Shown: piece after piece, positions 10,295 through 18,907 of the stretch
How the letters are laid out: each line of letters opens with the position of its first letter
Position numbering within the stretch: position 1 is the first letter of the stretch
Assembly: GCF_900070325.1 (NCBI RefSeq)
Contig: NZ_LN879430.1
Span: 15,001 to 79,000 of the forward strand
DNA from: Herbinix luporum
Lineage (GTDB): Bacteria > Bacillota > Clostridia > Lachnospirales > Lachnospiraceae
Length of the DNA stretch: 64,000 nt
Direction: 5' to 3'
Position numbers and translations under genes: made by a program
Notes under the pieces: model-generated
Database searches by the model: none
What the model saw: only the letters and a program-made list of their open reading frames with translations
What the model was told of the DNA's origin: nothing

Positions 10295-12033
10295 GTAGTC
10301 ACCTCCCTATTACCGGAGTCGGATATATAATCACCGTACTGGGCCTGATAAGTTTGATAATAGTATCCCTTTTCTTTAAGGAGGGTTTCATGGGTGCCCC
10401 TTTCCTTGATTTTACCGTTTTCCAGAATAATAATTTCATCTGCATTTCTTACAGCCGATATTCTGTGGGCTATAATTATCTTTGTAGCCTTAATGTCGGT
10501 TAGGGATTTTTGAATTAGATGTTCAGTTTCCATATCAAGGGCAGAAGTAGAATCATCTAGTACCAAGATAGGGGTCTTTTTAGCTAAGGCTCTGGCTATA
10601 CTTATTCTCTGCTTTTGTCCCCCTGATAGGCCCACACCTCTTTCTCCGATTATGGTATCATAACCATCATCCATCCGTTCTATAAATTCGCTGGCTTGAG
10701 AGTAATGGGCAGCTTCAATTACCTCTTCCTGCTTAACCCAAGGCCTTTTACCTAATTTAACATTTTCATTAATGGTATCAGAGAATAAAAATACATCCTG
10801 CATTACTAAGGATATACTTCCTCTTAACTGTTTTAAGGATAAGTCTTTAATATTAACACCGTCTAGAAGAATTTCACCTTGACTAGCATCATAAAATCTT
10901 TGCAGTAAGTTTATAATTGAACTTTTTCCGGCTCCTGTAGTACCCATTATTCCTATGGTTTTTCCTGCTTCTAGTTTAAAACTGATATCAGTTAAAATAT
11001 CATTACCGTTTAAATTAAAGGATACTTGATTAAACTCGACACTACCTTTTACCTCATCAAGGATAACCGGATTTTCAGGTTCGGTAATTTTAGCTTCCTC
11101 TGCAAAAATTTTTCGTATCCTTTTGTATGAAGCAAATGCTGCAGCTAAGTCGTTGGACAGCCAGCCTAGCATTTCCATGGGCCATACAATGTTCATAGAA
11201 TACTCTGTAAAGGCCCCCAAAGTACCAAGAGATATTTCACCCCTAATTACTTGTCTTCCTCCAAATAAAATTACAAACATGGGAAGAAGCTTTGTAATCA
11301 GCTGAAAATAAGGATATAGTTTAATAAACACCTTGGATTGCTTCATATTTAAATCATAGTATTGTTTATTGTGGGATAAAAATTTATTAATTTCAAATTT
11401 TTCTCTAGCAAAGGCTTTTACAGTACGGACACCGGCTAAGTTTTCCTGTGCTACAGTATTAAGCTTTGCATTTTGTTCACTGATATTTTCATATATTTTC
11501 CCCAACTTATTCTCCATTAAAATGGCAAGGCCACCTACGATAGGTAGCACAATAGTTGGAATAATTGCTAAGCTGGCACTTTCCCTATACATAAAGAATA
11601 ATGCAATTCCCGTATGGATAGTAACCTCAAAAATTAGCATACTTACATAACCGGTAGCGGCCCAAATCCTGTCAACATCATCCTTTACCCTAGACATCAG
11701 TTCTCCCGTATTGTTTTCATCAAAAAAGCTAATGGATAATCCCTGGATATGGGTAAACAGACGTTTTCTAAGTTGGCTGCCTATTTTTGAACTAACGGTA
11801 TCAAAAATAAGCTCCTTAACATAGGTAAACACAGCTCTTCCCAGTCCAATAAATAATATCATAGATAATAAGGAGAAAAGCAGATCGGTTTTTCCTTCTA
11901 TGATTACCTTATCTATGATGTTTTTAGTGACTTGTGGTGATACCATATCCAAGACTACAGCTATTATGGTACACAGTAGGGCAAAGGCATAGGCATACCA
12001 GTATTTCTTTAGATAATAAGACAATTTATTCAT
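10285..12033 (-). CDS. ABC exporter half-transporter, degenerate Walker B subunit
   Basis: First gene of the two-gene exporter operon, 582 residues. A six-helix membrane domain (about 15-300) precedes a nucleotide-binding domain with Walker A GTTGAGKSS and consensus signature LSGGQ. Walker B is ILVLDDSTSALD, where Asp replaces the catalytic Glu. This marks it as the degenerate half of a heterodimeric multidrug-type exporter. The start is an ATG preceded by a GGAGG site. About 90 bases upstream lies an intrinsic terminator, and above that a leader ORF and a consensus promoter, so the operon appears to be controlled by premature termination. Confidence 0.93.
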   Translation of the reverse strand: MNKLSYYLKKYWYAYAFALLCTIIAVVLDMVSPQVTKNIIDKVIIEGKTDLLFSLLSMILFIGLGRAVFTYVKELIFDTVSSKIGSQLRKRLFTHIQGLSISFFDENNTGELMSRVKDDVDRIWAATGYVSMLIFEVTIHTGIALFFMYRESASLAIIPTIVLPIVGGLAILMENKLGKIYENISEQNAKLNTVAQENLAGVRTVKAFAREKFEINKFLSHNKQYYDLNMKQSKVFIKLYPYFQLITKLLPMFVILFGGRQVIRGEISLGTLGAFTEYSMNIVWPMEMLGWLSNDLAAAFASYKRIRKIFAEEAKITEPENPVILDEVKGSVEFNQVSFNLNGNDILTDISFKLEAGKTIGIMGTTGAGKSSIINLLQRFYDASQGEILLDGVNIKDLSLKQLRGSISLVMQDVFLFSDTINENVKLGKRPWVKQEEVIEAAHYSQASEFIERMDDGYDTIIGERGVGLSGGQKQRISIARALAKKTPILVLDDSTSALDMETEHLIQKSLTDIKATKIIIAHRISAVRNADEIIILENGKIKERGTHETLLKEKGYYYQTYQAQYGDYISDSGNREVTTCL

Positions 12034-12123
12034 AACTCCTCCATTCCTGCATTCCTAAGATGTTTATCTTCGGTAACAAGTATTTTTGTGTATAAACCCC
12101 CTTTAAATTATAATTATAAAATC

Positions 12124-12152
12124 AAAAAAGCCGTAGTTGAAAAACCACGGCT
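12124..12152 (-). terminator. Leader terminator (attenuator) of the ABC exporter operon
   Basis: On the minus strand an 8-base-pair stem AGCCGTGG/CTACGGCT with loop TTTTTCAA is followed by six T. It lies between the leader ORF and the first exporter gene, where a terminator would block exporter expression. Its 5' arm and loop can also pair with codons 18-22 of the leader ORF through a 12-base-pair helix with a 2-base bulge (12248-12235 with 12150-12139). That pairing could act as an antiterminator. Confidence 0.8.
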
Positions 12153-12207
12153 AATAAGCAAAAATATAGTTATATAAAGTCCCTATAAATACCCATATAA
12201 AGACAAA

Positions 12208-12300
12208 TTATATACCACCTAAATTTTTACAGTTCCATGAGGTTTTTCCACACAAAGAGATTATTATGCACTTATTATTATTACCGATTATTAACTTCAT
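12208..12300 (-). CDS. Putative regulatory leader peptide of the ABC exporter operon
   Basis: A 30-codon ORF with ATG at 12300-12298, a GTGAGGT ribosome-binding site 7 bases upstream, and a TAA stop. It starts with MKLIIGNNNK and ends with CGKTSWNCKNLGGI. It lies about 30 bases after the predicted transcription start and before an intrinsic terminator. This is the arrangement of ribosome-mediated attenuators that control antibiotic-induced genes in Firmicutes, such as the bmrB leader of bmrCD. Codons 18-22 overlap the sequence that can pair with the terminator arm. I know no homologue of the peptide; a small exported peptide with three cysteines is an alternative. Confidence 0.6.
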   Translation of the reverse strand: MKLIIGNNNKCIIISLCGKTSWNCKNLGGI

Positions 12301-12335
12301 ATGTTTTACCTCACTTTCTGTAATAGTCTTCCATC

Positions 12336-12364
12336 ATTATATCTACTAATATTTTAATTGTCAA
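12336..12364 (-). promoter_or_regulatory. Consensus sigma-A promoter of the ABC exporter operon
   Basis: On the minus strand, a perfect TTGACA (12364-12359), a 17-base spacer and a perfect TATAAT (12341-12336). The predicted start near 12329 gives a leader of roughly 295 bases before the first exporter gene. So strong a promoter fits a gene set held off by termination. Confidence 0.85.
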
Positions 12365-12538
12365 CCATATTTTTCACAAAATAAAAAAGTATAAATAAGA
12401 TGAAATATTAATTTTTGATTAATAATTTAAAAACTTCAAGGTTTGTTCATAATTTCATGCTATACTAATTATACAAGACATGCTTAATAAGACAGGATGA
12501 TTTTGTATAAAATATATAGCAAAGAAGGTTGTGATTGA

Positions 12539-13330
12539 ATGGATCTACCTATCTTGTATAATGAGGCAGAGGAGTGGAGCCAGGCTATAATGCTGTATGA
12601 TGCGGCATTAAAGGAGATTAATACCAAACTGGAGATACTCAACAATGAATTCAAGCTGGCTCATCAGTACAACCCAATTGAGCATATTACATCCAGATTA
12701 AAAACTCCCCAGAGTATAGCAAATAAATTAAAACGGTATGGAAGAGATTTAACAGTAGAGAATATTATAAAATACGTTAATGATGTGGCAGGAATTAGGG
12801 TGATTTGCTCTTTTACATCGGATATATATCGTATTGCTGATTTAATATCTAAAATAAGTGATGTTAAAGTATTAAAGGTTAAGGATTATATAGCTAATCC
12901 TAAACCTAATGGATACACCAGTTATCATATGATTGTAACCATACCGGTTTTTCTTTCTAATATGACGGTAGACACTAAGGTTGAGATACAGATTAGGACA
13001 ATTGCCATGGATTTTTGGGCCAGCCTAGAACATAAGATTTACTATAAATTTGAGGGAAATGCACCGGATCATATACAGAAAGAATTAAGAGAATGCTCAG
13101 AACTGGTGGCTTATCTTGATCGAAAGATGCTCTCAATAAATGAGGAAATTCAAAATTATAGTTCAAATCAAGTAAAAAATTATGGAATTGAAGATAAGTA
13201 TAATTCAGAAATAGTTGAATCCCTTGGAACAATTGTAGATGAAGGCAATAGTAAAAAGGATAAAAGAAAAAAAGAGAAAGAAACTAAAAAGACCGGTAGA
13301 AATAGGATGTTTTTCGGATTTGGAGCATAA
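12539..13330 (+). CDS. relQ: Small alarmone synthetase (RelQ-like GTP pyrophosphokinase)
   Basis: Single-domain (p)ppGpp synthetase of 263 residues that transfers pyrophosphate from ATP to GDP or GTP. It lacks the HD hydrolase and TGS/ACT domains of long Rel proteins. RelA_SpoT-domain motifs are GIRVICSF (about 85-92), the NPKPNGYTSYH substrate loop (about 121-131) and VEIQIRTIAMDFWASLEHK with catalytic acidic residues (about 147-165). A coiled tail and a lysine-rich C-terminus (about 240-255) follow. The start is the ATG with a GAAGG site; a GTG eight bases upstream is out of frame. It is monocistronic between the exporter leader and a strong terminator. Confidence 0.92.
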   Translation: MDLPILYNEAEEWSQAIMLYDAALKEINTKLEILNNEFKLAHQYNPIEHITSRLKTPQSIANKLKRYGRDLTVENIIKYVNDVAGIRVICSFTSDIYRIADLISKISDVKVLKVKDYIANPKPNGYTSYHMIVTIPVFLSNMTVDTKVEIQIRTIAMDFWASLEHKIYYKFEGNAPDHIQKELRECSELVAYLDRKMLSINEEIQNYSSNQVKNYGIEDKYNSEIVESLGTIVDEGNSKKDKRKKEKETKKTGRNRMFFGFGA

Positions 13331-13376
13331 AAAAGGTGCTGCATTTATTTTAATAAGTAAATGCAGCACCTTTTTT
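13331..13376. terminator. Bidirectional terminator between relQ and the S1-domain gene
   Basis: Perfect 17-base-pair stem AAAAGGTGCTGCATTTA against its complement at 13358-13374, with a 10-base loop and T runs on both strands. It serves both convergent genes. Confidence 0.92.
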
Positions 13377-13381
13377 ATATA

Positions 13382-14320
13382 CTATAATTTAATGTTTTTT
13401 AATAGGGAAGCAAGGCTGGTAGTTGCCTCTTCATCAGCCTGGTAAACAAACTGGGTATCTTCTACATCCTCGATAACCTCTTCCTTGGCTTTAACCTCTT
13501 TCATACTTAAACTAATTTTACCGTCCTTTATATCTATAATCTTAACGGTTACATTATCCCCTTCTTTAATTACCTCATTGGGGGACTTAATTCTCTTTTC
13601 ACAGATTTGGGATATATGGACCAGGCCAGACAAGCCATCACCAATATTTACAAAAGCCCCATAAGGTACAATTTTTTCAACAAGTCCTGTGGTTACAAGT
13701 CCTCTAGTAAGATTTGAAATCTTTAGTGCTTTTTCTTTATTAGCCTTATCTATCTCTACTTCCTTAGCAGATAAAACCAGCTTACGGTTTTCTTTAGAAG
13801 CAGTAATAATAATAGCATCAAGCTCTTTTCCAACCCAGGATTCTAAATCCTTTACATAGCTTAAAGACAGTTGAGAGGCAGGTATAAAAGCACGGATACC
13901 ATAAAGATAAGTAATAAGGCCTCCGTTTACAGCCTGGCCTATTTTTACTTTTACTTTTGTTTTAGCTTCATAATCTTCCATAATTTTATCCCATGCAATA
14001 ATGTCGTCGGCCCGCTTCTTTGAAAGAAGTATATTACCATGTCCGTCATCATTACCTATAACCATGGCTGATATTTCATCCCCTACGATTATATCATCCT
14101 TTATGGAGAAGTTAGGGTCATTACTTAATTCTTCAAGCCCAATAATACCTTCGGCGTAATATCCTAAATCTACAGAAACTTCAGTGTCAGATACACCAAT
14201 GACTGTTCCTTTTATAATATCCCCTTCAGAAATTTTTTTAAAGGATCTATCTATCTCCTCTTTAAAATCATCCATGGAAAGATTACTATCATCTGTATTT
14301 GTTATATTTTCTGTACTCAT
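13382..14320 (-). CDS. S1 RNA-binding domain protein (ribosomal protein S1 homologue)
   Basis: Protein of 312 residues with three consecutive S1 (OB-fold) RNA-binding domains, at roughly 33-105, 118-190 and 205-278, and an acidic C-terminal tail. The third repeat is the most canonical (GLVEKIVPYGAFVNIGDGLSGLVHIS). Clostridia carry such short S1-like proteins in place of the six-domain S1 of Proteobacteria. A role in translation or mRNA binding is expected but not proven. The AAGGAGG site lies about 15 bases before the ATG, an unusually long gap, and I see no better start between them. Confidence 0.85.
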   Translation of the reverse strand: MSTENITNTDDSNLSMDDFKEEIDRSFKKISEGDIIKGTVIGVSDTEVSVDLGYYAEGIIGLEELSNDPNFSIKDDIIVGDEISAMVIGNDDGHGNILLSKKRADDIIAWDKIMEDYEAKTKVKVKIGQAVNGGLITYLYGIRAFIPASQLSLSYVKDLESWVGKELDAIIITASKENRKLVLSAKEVEIDKANKEKALKISNLTRGLVTTGLVEKIVPYGAFVNIGDGLSGLVHISQICEKRIKSPNEVIKEGDNVTVKIIDIKDGKISLSMKEVKAKEEVIEDVEDTQFVYQADEEATTSLASLLKNIKL

Positions 14321-14377
14321 GTCTGTATGTTGTGTCCTCCTTATTATTTTTTAGGCATATATTTTCTAATAATTATA

Positions 14378-15115
14378 TCATATACTTCTGGAATAAATAT
14401 ACAAGCGGCCTTTTTTTCCTACTTTTTGAATGCTACCCACATGATTTAAAATATTCATAGCTATGGATGAGGCATTGTTTGATAGACCTGAGGCTGCTTT
14501 AAAATCTTTTGAGCTAAATTCTTCTCCCAGGCTTTTAGGTATAAGAAGTTTATAATCCTCAAGCCCTGATATATAAATTTCATCTACCATTTCTAAAGGA
14601 ATGCGGTCGCATTTGGTGGAACCCTTCTTTTTATCCTTACTCCATCCGTCTAAGATACGGTATTCTTCCATATTTAAAAGTACTATTTTAAACCTTAGAT
14701 TTGGCAGCTTAAGAAAATTTTTTATCTTATATAATTCAGGAAAAATCATATAAGGACTGCCTTTTTTAGGTGATTTCCTTGGTGACGAAATTTTTCCCGT
14801 TTCAGGGTTAATCCAACGAATCCATTTAATATAAGGAACCGGATAAACAATAGTTACGGGAAAATGCTGTAAAAAAATTGATAGTTTTTTTCTTAAGCGA
14901 TCAAAGCTTCTGGTTTGAATTTCTATTATTTCTTTTCCGTTACAAATATCTGCTACAAATCCTTCTATTTTTACTTCATGATTTAACTCATTGGCTTCAT
15001 AATAATTCTTTAGGACAGAATGTACGGTTTTTTCACTTAAAGTTCCTATACCCATAAAGTCTTTTTCTCTGCCTATAATATCATCACAGACCTTATGAAA
15101 TAATTGCTCTTTCAT
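14378..15115 (-). CDS. Hypothetical protein with possible PD-(D/E)XK nuclease-like core
   Basis: I do not recognise a named family. The 245-residue protein is basic and soluble. From the start chosen here, residues about 49-75 contain EGFVADICNGKEIIEIQT, a D-(x8)-E-x-Q pattern with hydrophobic strands like the active core of PD-(D/E)XK nucleases. The last 70 residues look like a small winged-helix domain ending in GRLYIYSR. The start is the ATG at 15115-15113: the ATG 15 bases upstream contains the GGGAGGA ribosome-binding site within its own first codons. The S1-domain gene follows 57 bases downstream and may be co-transcribed. A role in DNA or RNA processing is only a guess. Confidence 0.6.
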   Translation of the reverse strand: MKEQLFHKVCDDIIGREKDFMGIGTLSEKTVHSVLKNYYEANELNHEVKIEGFVADICNGKEIIEIQTRSFDRLRKKLSIFLQHFPVTIVYPVPYIKWIRWINPETGKISSPRKSPKKGSPYMIFPELYKIKNFLKLPNLRFKIVLLNMEEYRILDGWSKDKKKGSTKCDRIPLEMVDEIYISGLEDYKLLIPKSLGEEFSSKDFKAASGLSNNASSIAMNILNHVGSIQKVGKKGRLYIYSRSI

Positions 15116-15210
15116 AAATAATCCTCCCATAGTTAAGCATACATATAAAGCCCTGACAAATCAAGGATTATCTAAAAGCCCGATTATTATAAGGTCTTTA
15201 TATTATAGGA

Positions 15211-16239
15211 TTAGCGGTAAAATAATTGAGTAATATATGTTTTATAATCGCTGTCTTTTATGTATGTAAATCCTACTCCTAAGTTTCTAAAATTTTTGTT
15301 AAGTATATTTTCCCTGTGATCAGGGGAGTTGAACCAGGCATGGGTGGAAATTATAGCTGTTCCATATCCTGCAATGATATTTTCACCTAGGTATTGAAAA
15401 GTTATTCCTTCCTCATTTAGGCGATCACTGGGGCCTTTATTATATTTATCATAATGACTAAAATAGCTGTTTATAGCCATATCTGTGGAATGCTTTCTAG
15501 CAGCATTAGCAGCAGTAGATGACCAAGACAAAGTGGAAAGGCCGTTTCTTGCCCGAATGGAATTGGTAAGATCAAATACTAAGAGTTCTATATGGTTTGT
15601 AATTTCATCCATAGATTTATTTTCTTTAATATCAGCAGTAAGTAGGGATATTCCCGTAACATAATTTGTTCCTACTTCATCCATAAAAATTTCTAGGGAG
15701 TAAGAATGAGTATTATGGGTTAGGATAAAATCCATAGTAAAATCCTTTTTAAGAATTTTATTTACTAAATTTAGATCCGATTGGGGGCTTATACCCATAA
15801 AATTAAAATCTATAGAGTCTGTATAAAATCCTACCACTTCACTATCCCTAATGGCCACAAATAAAAGTTTGCTATAATCATTATTATAGACATAATAATT
15901 AAAATCATATTCAGTACTTACTATACGGTTTGGTTTACCTAGTTTATGTAATATGCTTTTTTCTTCTTCTCCTAGAGATATACTGATACCCCTTACATTT
16001 AAGGTAATCTCGCTATTAACAGTGGGATTTTTTTTGCTAGAGGAAGAATTTGATTTTGTAGATTTATTAGGTTTATTTAAAATGTCAGCTTCAGAGTAAG
16101 CCTGATTAATATGTGACATAGAAGAAATATCATTTTCTAGATTTGGATCAATATCCTTTTTTAAACAGCCCTTGGAACTTATACTAAATATTAGAGTACT
16201 TAAAAGAAGGACATACCTTAAGGAAATTTTTTTTCCCAT
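15211..16239 (-). CDS. Secreted CAP-domain protein (YkwD/SCP family)
   Basis: Envelope protein of 342 residues. The N-terminus has a hydrophobic signal ending near SSKGC, a possible but imperfect lipobox. A serine- and asparagine-rich linker follows. Then comes a CAP-associated region (about 80-165) with the LGKPNRIVSTEYDFNYYVY strand pattern, then a C-terminal CAP domain (about 215-340) with ARKHSTDMA, SHYD, LGENI and AWFNSPDHRENIL. Bacterial CAP proteins are surface or spore-associated and of unclear biochemical activity. An AAAAGGAG site 6 bases before the ATG sets the start; an in-frame TTG two codons earlier abuts the site and was rejected. Confidence 0.85.
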   Translation of the reverse strand: MGKKISLRYVLLLSTLIFSISSKGCLKKDIDPNLENDISSMSHINQAYSEADILNKPNKSTKSNSSSSKKNPTVNSEITLNVRGISISLGEEEKSILHKLGKPNRIVSTEYDFNYYVYNNDYSKLLFVAIRDSEVVGFYTDSIDFNFMGISPQSDLNLVNKILKKDFTMDFILTHNTHSYSLEIFMDEVGTNYVTGISLLTADIKENKSMDEITNHIELLVFDLTNSIRARNGLSTLSWSSTAANAARKHSTDMAINSYFSHYDKYNKGPSDRLNEEGITFQYLGENIIAGYGTAIISTHAWFNSPDHRENILNKNFRNLGVGFTYIKDSDYKTYITQLFYR

Positions 16240-16369
16240 AGTCAACTCCTTTTTATATATCCATGTTTAAGGTTAATTTGTTAGTCTTTATTTTAACATA
16301 ATTACATAGGGGGAATCCATGTCATAAATTGGAAATATAAGAAGTTATTTTTTAAAACTGGCCTAACTA

Positions 16370-16398
16370 TTGAAATCTATGGAAATATAAAGTATTAT
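16370..16398 (+). promoter_or_regulatory. Probable sigma-A promoter of galE
   Basis: TTGAAA at 16370-16375, a 17-base spacer and TATTAT at 16393-16398, about 31 bases before the galE start codon. Confidence 0.55.
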
Positions 16399-16428
16399 GA
16401 AATGAAAAAGTATATAAAGGAGAATAAT

Positions 16429-17442
16429 ATGAAAGTATTAGTTACAGGTGGAGCCGGGTATATAGCAAGTCATACAAATATAGAACTGCTTAACTGTGGG
16501 TATGAAGTTGTAGCTGTAGATAATCTAAGTAATTCTAATATGGAATCCATTAGAAGAGTTGAAAAGCTTACAAATCGTAAAATTAAGTTTTATGAAAATG
16601 ATATTTTAGATAAAAGTGCTCTACAAAAAATTTTCGAAGAAGAAAAAATAGATGCAGTTATTCACTTTGCGGGATTAAAGGCAGTGGGAGAATCCTGTAA
16701 AATACCTTTAAAGTATTTTAAAAATAATGTATCAGGAACTATAAATTTATTGGAGGTAATGGAAGAGTACGGGGTTAAGACCTTAGTATTTTCATCATCT
16801 GCAACGGTTTATGGTGACCCCCAGACAGTACCTATAACAGAAGATTTTCCTTTATCAGTTACTAATCCCTATGGAAGAACTAAGCTGATGATAGAAGAAA
16901 TACTTGGGGATATATATGCTGCTGATAATAGTTGGAATATTGCAATTCTAAGATATTTTAATCCAATCGGAGCCCATGAAAGTGGAGAAATCGGGGAAGA
17001 TCCCAATGGCATTCCTAATAATCTGGTACCTTATATTGCAAAGGTGGCAATGGGTGTACTTGATAAGATTAATGTCTTTGGAGATGATTATGATACCCCT
17101 GACGGAACCGGTGTAAGGGATTATATACATGTGGTAGACTTAGCTATCGGTCATATAAAAGCTATTGAAAAACTTAAGGATAAACCGGGGCTGGTTACCT
17201 ATAATTTAGGAACCGGAAGAGGTTACAGCGTCTTGGAGGTTATTCATAACTATGAGAAGGCCTGCAAAAAGAAGTTACCTTATGTTATTACCGATAGGAG
17301 GCCGGGAGATATAGCCATATCCTATGCAGATCCTGCTAAAGCCAATAAAGAACTGGGCTGGAAGGCAGTCAGGGATATTGAGCAAATGTGTAGGGATTCA
17401 TATAATTGGCAAAGCAAAAATCCCAATGGATACCATAGTTAA
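16429..17442 (+). CDS. galE: UDP-glucose 4-epimerase
   Basis: Short-chain dehydrogenase-type epimerase interconverting UDP-glucose and UDP-galactose through a bound NAD+. It serves galactose use and supplies UDP-galactose for surface polysaccharides. The 337-residue protein starts with GGAGYIASH (7-15), where the third glycine of the NAD motif is Ala. SSSATVYG (122-129) carries the catalytic Ser/Thr, and Y148xxxK152 is the catalytic pair. The start is the ATG with an AAAGGAG site at 16416-16422; an ATG 27 bases upstream lacks a site. Monocistronic. Confidence 0.96.
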   Translation: MKVLVTGGAGYIASHTNIELLNCGYEVVAVDNLSNSNMESIRRVEKLTNRKIKFYENDILDKSALQKIFEEEKIDAVIHFAGLKAVGESCKIPLKYFKNNVSGTINLLEVMEEYGVKTLVFSSSATVYGDPQTVPITEDFPLSVTNPYGRTKLMIEEILGDIYAADNSWNIAILRYFNPIGAHESGEIGEDPNGIPNNLVPYIAKVAMGVLDKINVFGDDYDTPDGTGVRDYIHVVDLAIGHIKAIEKLKDKPGLVTYNLGTGRGYSVLEVIHNYEKACKKKLPYVITDRRPGDIAISYADPAKANKELGWKAVRDIEQMCRDSYNWQSKNPNGYHS

Positions 17443-17540
17443 TCCTATATAGTATTAAGATATTTATGCAATATGTTAGATAAATTACAAAAAAATTAAA
17501 TAAGTATTGACAAATCAGCTAAAATTTGTTAAAGTAAATA

Positions 17541-17668
17541 TGGTTATACAGGAGAAGGTATTACCAGAGGTACGAAGTATGGGAGCGAGAGGGTAGATTA
17601 AATAAAATAAGATTGGCTAAAACGTGAGTTTGTAGGGGTGCACCTTTTTAGCCAATCTTATTTGCTTT
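17541..17668 (+). ncRNA. Candidate small RNA between galE and a convergent lipoprotein gene
   Basis: A promoter-like TTGACA (17507-17512), 17-base spacer and TAAAGT (17530-17535) lies after the galE stop. About 70 bases further on is a long hairpin with a T-rich tail. The interval has no ORF longer than five codons and contains purine-rich segments (gagaaggtattaccagagg). This is the layout of an independently transcribed short RNA of about 125 bases. It matches no RNA family I recognise. The -10 element is weak (4 of 6), so the hairpin may simply be a terminator. Confidence 0.35.
17605..17668. terminator. Long bidirectional hairpin terminator
   Basis: Perfect 18-base-pair stem, 17605-17622 against 17646-17663, with a 23-base loop. 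GC then T5 follow on the plus strand. It lies between convergent genes. Confidence 0.75.
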
Positions 17669-17680
17669 TTAGAGAGTAGA

Positions 17681-18730
17681 TTAATTGACTCCCACAGCAA
17701 GAAGGGTTATTCGATCCTCATCGGTAGTACTTGTGTCTTGATACAACTGTTCTAATTTAAAATCTGCCCATCTCATAAGTGTTCCTTCATGAAAAGTCCA
17801 GGAAGGGGTCACTATGGGATAAGTCATTTCTTCTTCATAATACCAAGGATCTTCCGGATGGAGGGGATTTGTAAGTATATGAAAATCCTGTGCCGGCATG
17901 TAACCTTGGGCCAGTAAAAAGCAGCGGTTTCCGTTTTCGTCAGTGGCAATATCTACAACCATAACACAATGGCCGGGGCTTCCTCCCTCAAGAAGAAGAT
18001 CACCGGGAAGCAGTTCAGAAAGTTGTATAGGTTTGCTTTCTGCGGTTAGAGAAAGGGTTCCGGCATAAGTAAAGACCCTCTCCATATATTTTAAAAAGTT
18101 TTCATATGAATCATCATAGGAAGTGGAATGGACCCAAGTGACATTATTACCGTCTACTTTTATACGATAGCCCTCTCTCCATTTGTTATATTCCATATAA
18201 AAACCGTTAGTAAGATGAAAGGCAATTTTATCATACTCTTCTAAGGACCAATAGTATTCGGCATATATTCGCATGGCTGAATCGGCACATTGTTGTAAAT
18301 CTTTTTTTCCTATATCTATATCAAAGACTGCCACATGGTTTTTTTGGTGCTTAATGGGTTTTTTGTTATATGCTAATACTTTACTTCCATCATCTTTTAA
18401 TGGAAGATTTCTTATAAAACCGGTTAATTCATCTGAAGATGATGGTATGCGGCTATAACCTTTAGGAGTCATAATTCTGATATCTAGTGTTTTTCCCTCA
18501 GGATTTATAAAATTTATGGGATTTTCTATGTTAATACTTTCGGCATCAAGATTCTTATCATCATCTGTGGAATTTGTATCCGGATAATCCTTCTTGGTAT
18601 TTTCATCAACAATAGCTTGATTATTATCTTTTTTATTACATCCCATCAGTAAAGAGAATAAAATAAACATAAGAAGGAAAAACTTAGATATAAATATGCA
18701 AATTTTAAGTGGTTTTTTTTGTGATTTCAT
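17681..18730 (-). CDS. DUF4846-type lipoprotein
   Basis: Lipoprotein of 349 residues: basic start, hydrophobic core and lipobox LLMGC (about residue 31), then an acidic linker. The C-terminal domain of about 250 residues resembles DUF4846. It contains AVFDIDIG, ADSAMRIYAEYYW, LLPGDLLLEGGSPGHCVMVVDIA and LAQGYMPAQDFHILTNP. The PGHCVMVVD segment carries a Cys-His arrangement reminiscent of NlpC/amidase folds, but no activity is established. The start is supported by AAAAGGAG 7 bases upstream. It probably acts on the outer face of the membrane. The family name is from memory. Confidence 0.7.
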   Translation of the reverse strand: MKSQKKPLKICIFISKFFLLMFILFSLLMGCNKKDNNQAIVDENTKKDYPDTNSTDDDKNLDAESINIENPINFINPEGKTLDIRIMTPKGYSRIPSSSDELTGFIRNLPLKDDGSKVLAYNKKPIKHQKNHVAVFDIDIGKKDLQQCADSAMRIYAEYYWSLEEYDKIAFHLTNGFYMEYNKWREGYRIKVDGNNVTWVHSTSYDDSYENFLKYMERVFTYAGTLSLTAESKPIQLSELLPGDLLLEGGSPGHCVMVVDIATDENGNRCFLLAQGYMPAQDFHILTNPLHPEDPWYYEEEMTYPIVTPSWTFHEGTLMRWADFKLEQLYQDTSTTDEDRITLLAVGVN

Positions 18731-18872
18731 AAGATCTCCTTTTAACTAACATAATATGGTATAATCCGTATATCGTTGACATTATATCATAGACTTTATA
18801 TTTTTGTATTAATATAGTATTACAAAAGCTTTAAATAGTTATAACTTAGACCTATAACTGATTATAGAATGT

Positions 18873-18901
18873 TTGACAAAGCAAAAAACCCATGATATAC
18901 T
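18873..18901 (+). promoter_or_regulatory. Sigma-A promoter of the metG T-box transcript
   Basis: TTGACA at 18873-18878, a 17-base spacer and TATACT at 18896-18901, placing the transcript start near 18908 just ahead of the T-box leader. Confidence 0.8.
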
Positions 18902-18907
18902 TTGACA

